From positions 1 through 45,947 of the forward strand of contig JAJDBK010000021.1 in assembly GCA_029261405.1 (NCBI GenBank): 45,947 nt of DNA, in the 5' to 3' direction. This document shows positions 35,698 through 44,792 of the stretch, piece by piece. Source of the stretch: Nitrospinaceae bacterium (GTDB lineage Bacteria > Nitrospinota_A > UBA7883 > JAJDBK01). The notes beneath the pieces were generated by a model. That model had not been told where the DNA came from. It saw only the letters and a list, made by a program, of their open reading frames with translations, and ran no database searches. Position 1 is the first letter of the stretch, and the number at the start of each line of letters is the position of its first letter. The position numbers and the translations under genes were made by a program.

Positions 35698-37140
35698 GTG
35701 GTTGACCATTATTCTGTTACCGTACCTGGTGTCGAATCGGGCGATGTCGCAATACACGAGGTTACCGCCCCGTTCGATGGCGCTCTCATAGCAACCTGCG
35801 ATAGCGCCGACATTAACGGAGTAGATACCGCTCTGGCAAACGCGCATGAACTCTTCCGCGACCGCGACTCGTGGCTCACCGCAGAAAAACGGATCGAAAT
35901 CCTCAAGAAGGCGGGCCGGATAATGGGTGACATGGCGGAAGAGCTTGCCCTGGAAGCCGCCCGTGAAGGGGGAAAACCTCTGGTCGACTCAAAGGTGGAG
36001 GTTGCCCGGGCCATCGACGGCATTCAGATACTTGTTGAGACCTTGCGAACCACCGGTGGTAAAGAGATACCGATGGGGGTTACAAAATCCTCCCTTAACC
36101 GGATGGCGTTCACCCGGCGTGAGCCGATAGGTCCGGTGGTGGCGGTGAGCGCTTTTAATCATCCTCTCAATCTGATCGTTCATCAGGTAGGTCCGGCGGT
36201 GGCTGTCGGATGTCCGGTTATCGTGAAACCGGCTGGCGACACGCCCCTCTCCTGCATCCGGTTCGTCAATATTCTGCATGAAGCGGGTCTGCCGGAGAAA
36301 TGGCTCCAGACTCTGGTGGTTCCTGACAGGGAGGTGGCGACGAAACTTGTTACGGATGAGAGGGTGGCTTTTTTCAGTTTTATCGGTAGCGCTGAAGTCG
36401 GCTGGGGGTTGAGATCAAAACTTGCAAATGGAACAAGATGCGCGCTGGAACATGGTGGTGTGGCGCCTGTTATCGTGGCTGAAGACGCCGACATCGATGA
36501 CACGATCCCACTGCTGGTCAAGGCCGGTTATTACCATGCGGGACAGGTGTGTGTGTCGGTCCAGAAGATCTTCGCCCACGAATCGATAGCCGAATCGCTT
36601 GCGGAAAGAATCGCCGAAGAAGCCTCGAAACTTATAACGGGCGACCCAACCGATCCGGCTACCGATGTCGGCCCCATAATCCGACACGAAGAGACCGACC
36701 GGATCGACCGATGGGTCAAGGAAGCGGTTGATGGCGGAGCAAAACTGTTGTGCGGCGGCGAAAAGATATCCAATTCGCTCTACACGCCCACCCTGCTTTT
36801 CGATCCGCCAGCAGACGCGAAAGTCAGTACTAGTGAAATTTTCGGCCCGGTGGTCTGTGTCTATTCATACACGGACATGGATGCGGCCATTACTCTTGCC
36901 AACTCGTTACCCTTCGCGTTTCAGGCAAGCGTCTTTACGAAAGACCTGGACAAGGCGATGAGGGCCTACGCGAGGCTAGATGCGTCGGCTCTGATGATTA
37001 ACGATCATACGGCGTTCAGGGTGGACTGGATGCCGTTTGCCGGCCTGCGCCAGTCGGGCCTTGGTATCGGCGGGATGCCTCACACGATGGCCGATATGAC
37101 AATTGAAAAACTTATGGTGTTACGCTCTAAGGAACTTTGA
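35698..37140 (+). CDS. NAD(P)-dependent aldehyde dehydrogenase
   Basis: 480 residues, GTG start with GAAGGAGC 6 bases upstream, a strong ribosome-binding site that fixes the start. The coenzyme region has IGPVVAVSAFNHPLNL and KPAGDTPLS, the general base is Glu251 in ALEHGG, and the nucleophile is Cys285 in GQVCVSVQ. The C-terminal EIFGPVV block is also present. It oxidises an aldehyde to an acid in the cytoplasm. The sequence resembles the lactaldehyde/glyceraldehyde/phosphonoacetaldehyde group, but I cannot pick a substrate. Its end overlaps the convergent AlkC-like gene by 14 bases. Confidence 0.92.
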   Translation: MVDHYSVTVPGVESGDVAIHEVTAPFDGALIATCDSADINGVDTALANAHELFRDRDSWLTAEKRIEILKKAGRIMGDMAEELALEAAREGGKPLVDSKVEVARAIDGIQILVETLRTTGGKEIPMGVTKSSLNRMAFTRREPIGPVVAVSAFNHPLNLIVHQVGPAVAVGCPVIVKPAGDTPLSCIRFVNILHEAGLPEKWLQTLVVPDREVATKLVTDERVAFFSFIGSAEVGWGLRSKLANGTRCALEHGGVAPVIVAEDADIDDTIPLLVKAGYYHAGQVCVSVQKIFAHESIAESLAERIAEEASKLITGDPTDPATDVGPIIRHEETDRIDRWVKEAVDGGAKLLCGGEKISNSLYTPTLLFDPPADAKVSTSEIFGPVVCVYSYTDMDAAITLANSLPFAFQASVFTKDLDKAMRAYARLDASALMINDHTAFRVDWMPFAGLRQSGLGIGGMPHTMADMTIEKLMVLRSKEL

Positions 37141-38206
37141 GCTGGAAGGTTTCGCTTCCTGATACGATACCATTAATTACGATATCGAGCGTGTGTTCAC
37201 CAGAGTAGTGTTTGCGGGTGGTAAACTCGTCGAATAGCCTGGATTGTTCGATTTTACATGTAGCTCCACCATCGAGCGTGACTTCTTTTAGTTTGAAAAC
37301 TTTCGGACTTGTTTTGCCCGATTTCTTCACATAATGAATCTTGTAATCTATCGAAAGTTTCTGCGGTTTCCCTGATATAGACAGGATCGAAAACGAAAAA
37401 TTCAGTTTTTCACCCAACCTGATAACGTTATTTTCCAGTCGCAGTTCCATAAGCTCTATTCCTGGAGTCGGATCGAAGCCGAACAGCCCCAGGGCCGATG
37501 GATCACCTTTTTTTATCAGGGTGCGGGAAGCGTGTTTCACTATCCAGGCTGTATTCGCGTCGCTCCTGTCCCACGACTCCATCAGATCAAGCGCATACTG
37601 CGGGTTGTCCTTTGTGATGTCGTTGATATGGTTCGCCACAGATTTTTGAACGTACTTATCCGGGTCGGTTTTAAGAGCCTCAAGTATGGGACGAACAGGG
37701 GATGGGTCTTCTTTCAACCTTTCAAGATGATTCGCCCACGGAAGTCTCGGTCTGCTCCCCTCCGAGGCAAGCCGCCTTACATGATGATTATCATGCTCCG
37801 CCCACTGATACATTATCTTTATTGTCTTATCGAAATCGCGTTGGAGAAAACTGCGGATGGCAAGTTCTGATGTGGAGTATTCAGTAAAATCGCGCAACGC
37901 TTTCATCGACAGGTCATAGTCATCCATTCCGAACCGGGCGGCGAAACCGGGCATGAAGAGATAACCGAAGTCAGGCTCGATAATTTCTGAAAGTCTGTAA
38001 AGAATATCGAGCTGATCGCAGAACCTGCCCGGGAGAAATTCTGCAACCGTCTCTGTAGTAAAACCGATCCGCTCTTTTAATTCCCGGTTTGCAAGTCCAG
38101 ATGTAACAGCTTTGTAAAAAGCATCCCGGTCAAACTTCGGGCAGACAGTTTTTAGCTGGTTTGAGAGTTTTTTGCAGAACGTTTTGCCAAGATATTTATC
38201 TTTCAC
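37127..38206 (-). CDS. AlkC-like DNA alkylation repair protein
   Basis: 359 residues. Residues 1-235 are all-helical with HEAT-like repeats (SEGSRPRLPWANHL, KYVQKSVANHINDI, MESWDRSDANTAWIVKHASR). This is the AlkC/AlkD DNA glycosylase fold, and the WANHL-type and SVANH-type segments match the conserved DNA-facing helices. Residues 255-359 form a beta-rich Ig-like domain, the feature that separates AlkC from AlkD. AlkC removes alkylated adenines such as 3-methyladenine without flipping the base. It begins 89 bases after the old-yellow-enzyme gene; a dispersed repeat lies in that gap. Confidence 0.85.
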   Translation of the reverse strand: MKDKYLGKTFCKKLSNQLKTVCPKFDRDAFYKAVTSGLANRELKERIGFTTETVAEFLPGRFCDQLDILYRLSEIIEPDFGYLFMPGFAARFGMDDYDLSMKALRDFTEYSTSELAIRSFLQRDFDKTIKIMYQWAEHDNHHVRRLASEGSRPRLPWANHLERLKEDPSPVRPILEALKTDPDKYVQKSVANHINDITKDNPQYALDLMESWDRSDANTAWIVKHASRTLIKKGDPSALGLFGFDPTPGIELMELRLENNVIRLGEKLNFSFSILSISGKPQKLSIDYKIHYVKKSGKTSPKVFKLKEVTLDGGATCKIEQSRLFDEFTTRKHYSGEHTLDIVINGIVSGSETFQLKVP

Positions 38207-38240
38207 TCTGGCGCCCTCTTCATCTTCTTGTCAAAGTCGC

Positions 38241-38281
38241 ACGGAAGGGCGCAAAGCGACCGCTACCGGAGCGAACGTAAA
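38241..38281 (-). repeat. Short dispersed repeat, copy 2
   Basis: Read on the minus strand it runs from TTTACGTTCGCTCCGGTAGC to CCCTTCCGT and matches 25839-25875 apart from a 4-base insertion and a few substitutions. It sits between the oxidoreductase and the AlkC-like gene. The shared core is CCGGTAGCGGT. Confidence 0.45.
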
Positions 38282-38295
38282 CAGACTCTCGAATC

Positions 38296-39423
38296 CTAGC
38301 GAAGCGGTACTGGCTGTGGGGCGCCCACCTCTTCTTTGGCTACCACGCAGTAGATTCCACCCTCTTTTAGCCCCGGAAGGAAACAGCGGTTGCAGGAACG
38401 GCAGTGCGCTTTTTCCCGGTCGCCCGACTTCCATCGGTTGGCAAGGCCCGGCTCTCGTATGAAAGGACGGGATATGGAGATATGATCCATCCCCGCCTCC
38501 AGCGCCGACTCGATGACTTCGAGGCTCCGAAATCCTCCCACTACCATAATCGGGCAATCGACCGCCGCCCTGAATTCTAACGCCAGCGGTAGGTTGTACG
38601 CTTCTCTTGAAGGCTCCGTGATCTTGTCCCGCACCGGGCTTCTTTTGCCGGAAGCCGATGTGCCGCCAGATATCTCAATAGCGTCGATTCCTGCTTTATC
38701 GAGAAGTCGGGCGGTTTTCAGGGCGTCTTCGGTCTCAAACCCGCCATCAAGAAAATCGGAGCAACCAAGTTTAATCATCACAGGAAAATCATCCCCGACC
38801 GCATTTCTTATAGCCTCGCAGACCTCCATCAGGAAGCGGGCGCGGTTCTCAATGTCGCCTCCGTAACGATCCGTTCGCCGGTTGGTGAGGGGTGAAAGAA
38901 ACTGGTTGATAAGATAACCGTGGGCGCCGTGAAGTTCGATAGCGTCAAAGCCGAACCGTTTCGCCCGGGCCGCCCCATCCGCGAAAGCTCTCACTATTTC
39001 GCCGATCCCATGTTCGGTCAACTCTTCCGGTTCCTCCGGAAACATATCGACCTTGACAGCCGATGGCGCCAGCGGTTTTCGCCCGGCTGTGGCGGTATTG
39101 GTCTGGCCTCCGGCGTGTACTAACTGGATTGCGATGGCTCCCCCCGCAGTATGAACGGTGTCGGTGAGCCGTTTCATCTCCACCTCGAAATCATCGGTAT
39201 GAATCCCCATCTTGCCGGGCAACTGTTTCCCCTCCGACCTCACAAATGCGTATCCGGTGATTATCAGCCCCACACCACCCTCGGCGAGGTCACGGTAATG
39301 ACAGGCCAGCTTCTCAGTCGGTCTCCCGTCATCCGCACACATTCCCTCCCATGTGGCGGACCGGACCAGCCGGTTCTTAAGCTGTAATCCATTTATACTC
39401 GTTTCGTCGAACAGTTTTTTCAC
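38296..39423 (-). CDS. NADH:flavin oxidoreductase, old yellow enzyme family
   Basis: 375 residues, GTG start overlapping the pyrF stop as GTGA. The TIM barrel shows the family's FMN and substrate motifs: NRLVRSATWEG near 17-27, VQLVHAGGQT-like IQLVHAGGQ near 100, ELHGAHGYLINQFLSPLTNRRTD with the catalytic His pair near 163-166, GGDIENR, and the phosphate-binding VVGGF and SISRPFIREP. The C-terminus has CRSCNRCF and ends soon after, so there is no fused Fe-S/FAD domain. It reduces activated alkenes with NAD(P)H in the cytoplasm. The physiological substrate is unknown. Confidence 0.9.
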   Translation of the reverse strand: MKKLFDETSINGLQLKNRLVRSATWEGMCADDGRPTEKLACHYRDLAEGGVGLIITGYAFVRSEGKQLPGKMGIHTDDFEVEMKRLTDTVHTAGGAIAIQLVHAGGQTNTATAGRKPLAPSAVKVDMFPEEPEELTEHGIGEIVRAFADGAARAKRFGFDAIELHGAHGYLINQFLSPLTNRRTDRYGGDIENRARFLMEVCEAIRNAVGDDFPVMIKLGCSDFLDGGFETEDALKTARLLDKAGIDAIEISGGTSASGKRSPVRDKITEPSREAYNLPLALEFRAAVDCPIMVVGGFRSLEVIESALEAGMDHISISRPFIREPGLANRWKSGDREKAHCRSCNRCFLPGLKEGGIYCVVAKEEVGAPQPVPLR

Positions 39424-40139
39424 GCTCTCCCCATCTCAATGGTTATGTTTCGCGCCGCTGTAACCGGGTCGTCCGCCTTTAATATCGGTCTGCCCACGAC
39501 GATAAAGTCGGCGCCTTTTCTGATTGCCTCTTTCGGTAGCATAATACGTTTCTGGTCATCCATACTCGATCCTGCTGGCCGGACACCGGGTGTAATCACC
39601 AGGAATTCTTCACCAACCTCTTCTTTTATTATGGTTATCTCAAGCGTGGATGCGACCACACCTTTCATTCCCGCTTCTTTTGCAAGCTTCGCGAGTTTGA
39701 CTACCTGATCAGCAGGTTCAGCGTTAATCCCCACTCGTGAAAGATCGTATCTATCCATTGATGTGAGAACCGTGACGGCTATCATGATGGGCGGATTGAT
39801 CCCCTTTTTGTCGCAATGTTCGTTCACCGTATCGACGGTCCGTTTCATCATCTCAAACCCACCCGTGGCGTGCACGTTGAACATGTCAACACCAAGTTCG
39901 GTCGCCGCCACCCCGGCCCCTGCAACGGTCGCCGGAATGTCGTGAAACTTCAGGTCCAGAAAAATCTTACCACCACGCTCCTTCACCATCGATACGGCGG
40001 CGGGGCCGACGGAGGTGAAAAGCTGTTTACCGATTTTGAACCAAGCCACGGTTCCGGCGAGTGTTTTTACTACCTTTGTCGCTGTATCAAGCGATGGCGC
40101 GTCGAGGGCCACGATAAGCCTGTTGTCGATGTTATTCAT
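39420..40139 (-). CDS. pyrF: Orotidine 5'-phosphate decarboxylase PyrF
   Basis: 239 residues from the ATG at 40139, which overlaps the end of tatC; a TTG at 40151 would add four residues. The catalytic motif reads LDLKFHDIPATV, with Lys and Asp residues of the charged network, and the phosphate loop is VVGRPI near the end. RLIVALDAPS opens the first barrel strand. The length is normal for the bacterial form. It makes UMP in the last step of de novo pyrimidine synthesis. It is translationally coupled to both neighbours, tatC and the oxidoreductase. Confidence 0.94.
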   Translation of the reverse strand: MNNIDNRLIVALDAPSLDTATKVVKTLAGTVAWFKIGKQLFTSVGPAAVSMVKERGGKIFLDLKFHDIPATVAGAGVAATELGVDMFNVHATGGFEMMKRTVDTVNEHCDKKGINPPIMIAVTVLTSMDRYDLSRVGINAEPADQVVKLAKLAKEAGMKGVVASTLEITIIKEEVGEEFLVITPGVRPAGSSMDDQKRIMLPKEAIRKGADFIVVGRPILKADDPVTAARNITIEMGRA

Positions 40140-40920
40140 CTTTTTTAACAATGAACAAGCGGGATACCAGAACGCTCGTCTCGAATAGAATGATCATCGG
40201 ACCCGCCATAATTATCTGGGTGAAAACATCAGGCGGTGTCATTATGGCCGCCACGATAAAACTGCCGACGATGAAAAAGGGCCGCTTCTCCGATAGCGCA
40301 TCGGGGGTTACAACACCGATTTTCGTCAGCAGTATTATCACTATCGGCAACTGGAATATGACACCGAACGCGATTATCAGCTTGAACGTGAACGATATAT
40401 AGTTGCTGGCAGTAATCTGGGCGCTGATGCTGTCCCCCGCGTAGCCTAAAAGAAACGAGAGGCCGTAAGGGAGTACCAGGAAATAACAGAACAAGCCTCC
40501 CAATACGAAAAACAGGGTCCCGAAAACCACAAACAGACCGGTATAACGTCGTTCGTTTTCAAGAAGACCCGGCGCCACGAATTCCCATACATGAAAAAGA
40601 AGCAGTGGTGTCGAAATGATAAGCGCCATGTAGAACGATACTTTGAGGTAAGCGAAAAACGCCTCCGTCGGCGCAATGGCGATTATCTGGTAATCACCCA
40701 TCGGTTCGCGGAACAGCTCAAACAGATAATCGGAGACGGAGTAGAGAGCGCAGAATACGACAAAGATCGTAACGGAGCAGTAGATCAGGCGTAATCGCAA
40801 CTCTTCCAGGTGCGATGTAAAAGGGAGCGTCTCGTCCTGATCCACCCGGCGCAACCTGTCCCGTCTGGCGTGGACGGCTCCACTCTCTTCGCTTTTATTC
40901 AGGTCAATGCTCTCGTTCAC
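40132..40920 (-). CDS. tatC: Twin-arginine translocase subunit TatC
   Basis: 262 residues from the GTG at 40920; the TTG directly before it (40923) is also possible. The conserved cytoplasmic N-terminus TLPFTSHLEELRLRL is followed by six membrane helices, and the periplasmic loop FVAPGLLENERRY carries the conserved Pro and Glu that contact the signal peptide. The first 30 residues are charged and longer than usual. TatC binds twin-arginine signal peptides in the inner membrane. No tatA or tatB gene is in the window. Confidence 0.94.
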   Translation of the reverse strand: MNESIDLNKSEESGAVHARRDRLRRVDQDETLPFTSHLEELRLRLIYCSVTIFVVFCALYSVSDYLFELFREPMGDYQIIAIAPTEAFFAYLKVSFYMALIISTPLLLFHVWEFVAPGLLENERRYTGLFVVFGTLFFVLGGLFCYFLVLPYGLSFLLGYAGDSISAQITASNYISFTFKLIIAFGVIFQLPIVIILLTKIGVVTPDALSEKRPFFIVGSFIVAAIMTPPDVFTQIIMAGPMIILFETSVLVSRLFIVKKDE

Positions 40921-40967
40921 CAAAATCCCGTTCCACTTTAAAAAGGGCGATTATCCCATACTTTGGT

Positions 40968-41807
40968 TTAATCGAGAGAAACCGGGGCCGATGGGTATAG
41001 GTCGCCTTGAAGTTCTCCCCACATTTTCGATCCTTTACCGGCGAGGACAGAGCGGGTGATCTCATACTTACCTCCGGTTTTTCCATATTTTCCAGCTACT
41101 CGCTCAATAAACCGCTCACCGATTGTTGGTGGTAAGAAATCGAAATAAGGTTGCGCGGTATGCTCTCTGAGCCACCCTTTGAACCGCCCTTTGTCGATGA
41201 TCGTCTTTTCGGACCGCCTGGAGACCGATATCTGGTGGAACGCCGTAGAAACCATCAATTCGTTCAGCCTCTCCTCCGTCAAAAGTATGTACGGAAACCT
41301 GAACCCGGAAAAAGAAGTTTTAAACTCCGGCTCATTTCGCACCTGTTCAATGATTTTATACAAACTTTCGCAATCACCCTCGCCCGCCATCTCGAAATAA
41401 ACAAAACCCCCGTCACGGATGAGCCGGACAAACCTGCTCAAAAGCCGGGTATAGTTCTGGCCTCGCTCAATCGACGAGTGCGAAACCAATATGTCAAACG
41501 GCGCATGGGGCAGGTTACTCGGCAGAGCGCAAGGGTCGGCTTTCCTGAACGTAACATTGTTTTCGATCCCCAAAGCTCCCCCCTTGATGGCCTTGGCGAA
41601 AAGCGATGGATCGTACTCGACACCTACAACCAATCCATCCCTTACCGATTCCGACAGTCTTTTCGTTATCAGGCCATCGCCCACACCCACCTGCAGTACC
41701 GTCGCGCCCGACAGGTCGGTCTCCTGATGGAAAAAGCGGGTCTCCCACTGGTTTTGAGGGAGAGCGTTTCTCCGGTATTTCGGGCTGTTCCAGACCTCTT
41801 TTTTCAT
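40968..41807 (-). CDS. SAM-dependent class I methyltransferase
   Basis: 279 residues from the ATG at 41807, with AGGA 9 bases upstream; a longer frame to 41846 would overlap the transporter gene. The SAM-binding motif I is VLQVGVGDG near 37-45, followed by the acidic end GVEYDP and the DPCALP and FDILVSHSS strands, which match the Methyltransf_11/25 group. The C-terminal third is basic. The acceptor could be a small molecule or lipid; no closer family is recognised. It starts 4 bases after the EamA transporter gene and is probably co-transcribed with it. Confidence 0.85.
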   Translation of the reverse strand: MKKEVWNSPKYRRNALPQNQWETRFFHQETDLSGATVLQVGVGDGLITKRLSESVRDGLVVGVEYDPSLFAKAIKGGALGIENNVTFRKADPCALPSNLPHAPFDILVSHSSIERGQNYTRLLSRFVRLIRDGGFVYFEMAGEGDCESLYKIIEQVRNEPEFKTSFSGFRFPYILLTEERLNELMVSTAFHQISVSRRSEKTIIDKGRFKGWLREHTAQPYFDFLPPTIGERFIERVAGKYGKTGGKYEITRSVLAGKGSKMWGELQGDLYPSAPVSLD

Positions 41808-41811
41808 CGAA

Positions 41812-42699
41812 TCAATTCCTGTTATACATAGCCACAGAGACAACAATCAAAATTTCCGCAAGGGCCGATACCGTATCAGGTATCTCCCCCAACAGGATCA
41901 TAGCGTATAGAAATGCAAAAAAGGGGATCAGCAGTTTAAAACTGGTCGCGTCAGCCGCTCCGACCACGCTCATGCCCATATTGAAAAAAAGGACCGGCGC
42001 CCCCAGTCCCATAACGCCGAACAGCAGACCCTTGACCGATTGTTCCATAGAGTAGAACATCAAGTCGCCTGTAAGAGTCGCTATCACCAGACCGACAAGA
42101 AACGATATCATGAAAACCCTTCGGGTAGTCTCAAGCGCGCCGAGGGTCTTTACCGTTTTTTCAAGGGCGATCGTCATGGTCGCTATGAGGAACGCCGCCA
42201 TAAGAAGGTAGGCGACACCGGTTAACTCACCAGCCATCGCGCCACGAATCGACCCGATAAGCAGTACGCCAATGAAACCTGCAAACAACGATATTACCTG
42301 TCCCGAAGAAAACCGTTTCCGGCCAAGTATCCACGACATTACGGCTATCATAAGGGCATTCGATATGACTATGGCGGCGGAAAGGGATGGTGAAACCACC
42401 TTCGAGGCGGTCAGGATCAGAAAAGGTACAATGGCCGTACCGAAACCACAATAAAGAATCGGCGCAACATCGCAGGACGGAGTTTTGATGGTAAGGCTCC
42501 CTGACACGATTATGCTCATCAACGCCGATGCGGTAATGGCGTGCAGGGCGAATGAATATGTCCCATGGTCTAGGTCGGCCATGCGGGACATGATATATCC
42601 GGTTCCCGCACACGCGGCGAACGCCAACAGATGCAATCTCGCCTTTAAAACGGTTTTACCATCAAAGACCTGAACAGCTGGATCAACTACGGTATTCAA
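41812..42699 (-). CDS. EamA/DMT family transporter
   Basis: 295 residues, TTG start supported by GGAG 6 bases upstream. Ten hydrophobic helices are arranged as two similar halves of about 140 residues, the hallmark of the drug/metabolite transporter superfamily. The second half contains GLGAPVLFFNMGMSVVGA and ends with LLGEIPDTVSALAEILIV, typical of the EamA end block. It acts in the inner membrane as an exporter or exchanger of a small molecule. The substrate is unknown. It seems to be the first gene of the run that includes the methyltransferase. Confidence 0.87.
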   Translation of the reverse strand: MNTVVDPAVQVFDGKTVLKARLHLLAFAACAGTGYIMSRMADLDHGTYSFALHAITASALMSIIVSGSLTIKTPSCDVAPILYCGFGTAIVPFLILTASKVVSPSLSAAIVISNALMIAVMSWILGRKRFSSGQVISLFAGFIGVLLIGSIRGAMAGELTGVAYLLMAAFLIATMTIALEKTVKTLGALETTRRVFMISFLVGLVIATLTGDLMFYSMEQSVKGLLFGVMGLGAPVLFFNMGMSVVGAADATSFKLLIPFFAFLYAMILLGEIPDTVSALAEILIVVSVAMYNRN

Positions 42700-42892
42700 T
42701 TAACACTCCACAATTTCAGGTAGTTTACATCAAAAAGTTCTCAATTCCAGATGCTATGTAGTGTGGGTATTCGGAATAAACAGGAAAATTAATTGTTCAA
42801 AAGAATGGGTTAAGGCTGTATCATTGACACCGACGCCAGTCAGGCAACCGGCCTGGGACCGTTTATGGTTTATCACGGCGACGGTATCTCAT

Positions 42893-42969
<77 letters not shown>

Positions 42970-43012
42970 TTAAATCAAGCTGATAGGGCCTTCTGAAATG
43001 CTTCCGCCAAAA

Positions 43013-43034
43013 ATAGTAACCCTATAGTAACCCT
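43013..43034. repeat. Tandem 11-base direct repeat near the tRNA
   Basis: ATAGTAACCCT occurs twice without a gap (43013-43023 and 43024-43034), 44 bases past the end of tRNA-Arg. It could be a recombinase arm-binding site or chance; no integrase gene is seen in the window. It also lies inside a 46-codon minus-strand ORF (42970-43110) whose stop abuts the tRNA's CCA. Confidence 0.4.
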
Positions 43035-43142
43035 TTGAATGCCAAAATAACCCGATCCTGACTGTTCCTGTAACCGCCAATTTCTCTTCGTTTCTTGCGA
43101 CCACCATCATTCAAACCGATTCCTTATACGAGCAGGGTAAAA

Positions 43143-43171
43143 TTGTAGTTTCGCTGTATATTCGCTATAAT
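43143..43171 (+). promoter_or_regulatory. Sigma-70-like promoter ahead of the terminase-like gene
   Basis: TTGTAG (43143-43148), 17 bases, TATAAT (43166-43171). The -10 overlaps the first ATG (43170), so transcription would begin near 43178, right at the second ATG (43179). This suggests either a leaderless message from 43179 or a fortuitous match. Confidence 0.35.
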
Positions 43172-43613
43172 GGCTTTCATGATAGACCTGAAACCATGGG
43201 AAAAGGTTTTCGTCACCGAGTATGTGACGAACAGCCAGAACGCCAAGGAAGCGTATATGGTCGCCCGCCCGGGAGCCAAGCCGGACAGCGCCAAAGCATC
43301 CGCCCACAAGCTCATGAAGCGTTCCTACATTCAGGACGCAATAGGAGAGGCTCTATCTCCCAACCTGCCATCCACCGGCGAAGGCTTGGCCGTCACCCTC
43401 GAAGACGTTACCGGGAAGCTCTTGTCTGTTTACGAGCGAGCCAATGCGGAAGGACACTTAGAGATATGCCGAAAGACTTTATGCGACCTCGCTCGGCTAC
43501 ATGGTCTGGACGGACGGGCGGTGGATGAGGCGGCCAAATACCAGACACTTATTGTCAACCTGTTCGGAGATACTCCACAACTGGACACCGCCATTGTAAC
43601 CGGCCAGAAATAA
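43170..43613 (+). CDS. Phage terminase small subunit-like protein
   Basis: 147 residues from the ATG at 43170; the ATG at 43179 is equally plausible and there is no clear ribosome-binding site. Residues 8-60 (LKPWEKVFVTEYVTNSQNA, AYMVARPGAKPDSAKASAHKL) match the N-terminal helix-turn-helix of small terminase subunits, where a K-x-FV-EY start is followed by a repeated element-recognition helix. The rest is helical. In phages it recognises the packaging site. No large terminase subunit follows, so it is probably a remnant of a prophage or mobile element at the tRNA gene. Confidence 0.65.
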   Translation: MAFMIDLKPWEKVFVTEYVTNSQNAKEAYMVARPGAKPDSAKASAHKLMKRSYIQDAIGEALSPNLPSTGEGLAVTLEDVTGKLLSVYERANAEGHLEICRKTLCDLARLHGLDGRAVDEAAKYQTLIVNLFGDTPQLDTAIVTGQK

Positions 43614-44011
43614 AGCATCCTTTTTCCTACAGGTACGGGCCACCCCCTCCCCCCCGGCTTGTACAAATTTATAATCCATTCAGGCATTTTTCAAAAAAAG
43701 CGCCATTGTGAAAGGCTACCCTCGGCTTACTGATTGCCGTGTTCTACAAAGACAATCACGGAAAAGGACAGGATGTGATACTACAAGGCGTAGGCCGGTG
43801 GGAAAAGTGCGAGGTATGCTTTACGGTCGCCGATGGCGTTACATCAAAGAGAAATATAATCTCGCTAATTCTGGGCCTGGACAACTGAAAGCCTGATGTC
43901 ACAACTGAAATGAACGCTGAACTCGTGGCTTCGGTTTAGAGCGATACTTTTATGTGGTATTGAAAACGAGTCGACGGAGGAGTATACTTGGCGAAATAAA
44001 GGGGTCTAGAT
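43614..44011. other. Gene-poor stretch in the accessory region
   Basis: No gene is well supported in these 398 bases. A 49-codon frame from the GTG at 43739 to 43888 (VFYKDNHGKGQDV and further) has protein-like composition but no ribosome-binding site or recognised family, and could be a worn fragment. AAGGGG upstream of 44012 belongs to the next gene. Confidence 0.4.
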
Positions 44012-44536
44012 ATGAAGCATTCTTGCTTTCTGGTTTTTGCTTTCTTAATTCTTCTTGCAAATCCTGCATGTACGACGACATCAACAACGGATAAATATGG
44101 TAACGCAATTAAAAAGCTACCCACCAAGAGGATCTATGTTGCTCTATTCCAATGTAAATGCCCTGATGATACCGTAAGGCTCGCCATTCAAAACAGCATA
44201 TACGAAAAGCTAATGTTAGCAAAACAGAAGGTCGCCTTTCTCCCGGAACAGTCTGACATTGTAATAAACGGAACAATTACATTTTCCGATGACGCCTATT
44301 CGTCGGCAGGGGTATATGGAAAGGTCGGTGCTTCCAGCTCATCCTATGGACAGTACGCATCGGGGATAACTACAAAATTATTAGACACAAAAAGTTCGGA
44401 GTTGTTAGCCATAGTCTCCGTAACGCAATCACGCTCCAACGGTCAGTCTATAGTTGCACCGGAGGCTCTTGCGCACAAAATAGGGGGGAAAATATCCCGG
44501 ATAATAAAGTATAAAAAATACAAAAATAAAGACTGA
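44012..44536 (+). CDS. Putative secreted lipoprotein, hypothetical
   Basis: 174 residues, ATG start with AAGGGG about 9 bases upstream. Residues 1-20 form a signal peptide (MKHSCFLVFAFLILLANPAC), and Cys20 could be lipidated, though the residues before it (N-P-A) are not a textbook lipobox. The mature part is Thr/Ser-rich at first, then alternates strands and helices (RIYVALFQCKC, DIVINGTITFSD, SYGQYASGITTKLLD). It loosely recalls CsgG/LpoB-like lipoproteins but I do not recognise a family. It should sit in the periplasm or outer membrane. Base composition is AT-richer than the operons to the left, consistent with an acquired segment. Confidence 0.65.
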   Translation: MKHSCFLVFAFLILLANPACTTTSTTDKYGNAIKKLPTKRIYVALFQCKCPDDTVRLAIQNSIYEKLMLAKQKVAFLPEQSDIVINGTITFSDDAYSSAGVYGKVGASSSSYGQYASGITTKLLDTKSSELLAIVSVTQSRSNGQSIVAPEALAHKIGGKISRIIKYKKYKNKD

Positions 44537-44621
44537 ATGGATGCAATCATGAATGGTAAACAGACCAATGATTAGCCATGAAAGAAGAATTGGCAGGACA
44601 CTGCATATCGGATCAGGAAAA

Positions 44622-44784
44622 GTTTCCCAGGCGGGAAACAATTATGGATATTTCCTATTTGTTTCCTATCGTGGAAACCATCTCGCCTTTTATTAGCCCC
44701 TATAATTACAACAAGTTACATTTTCCTTTTGTGCAAAGTTTCCTTGTTTGCGGGTGTATATCCTGCATAAGAAAACATGGAAAC
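44622..44784. repeat. Array of GTTTCC / GGAAAC inverted pairs
   Basis: Three inverted pairs occur in 163 bases: GTTTCCC-4-GGGAAAC (44622-44639), GTTTCC-6-GGAAAC (44661-44678) and GTTTCC-35-GGAAAC (44738-44784), with further TTTCC copies between. The region is AT-rich and has no supported gene. It resembles an operator or iteron array near the ATPase gene. Confidence 0.5.
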
Positions 44785-44792
44785 ATATGGCT

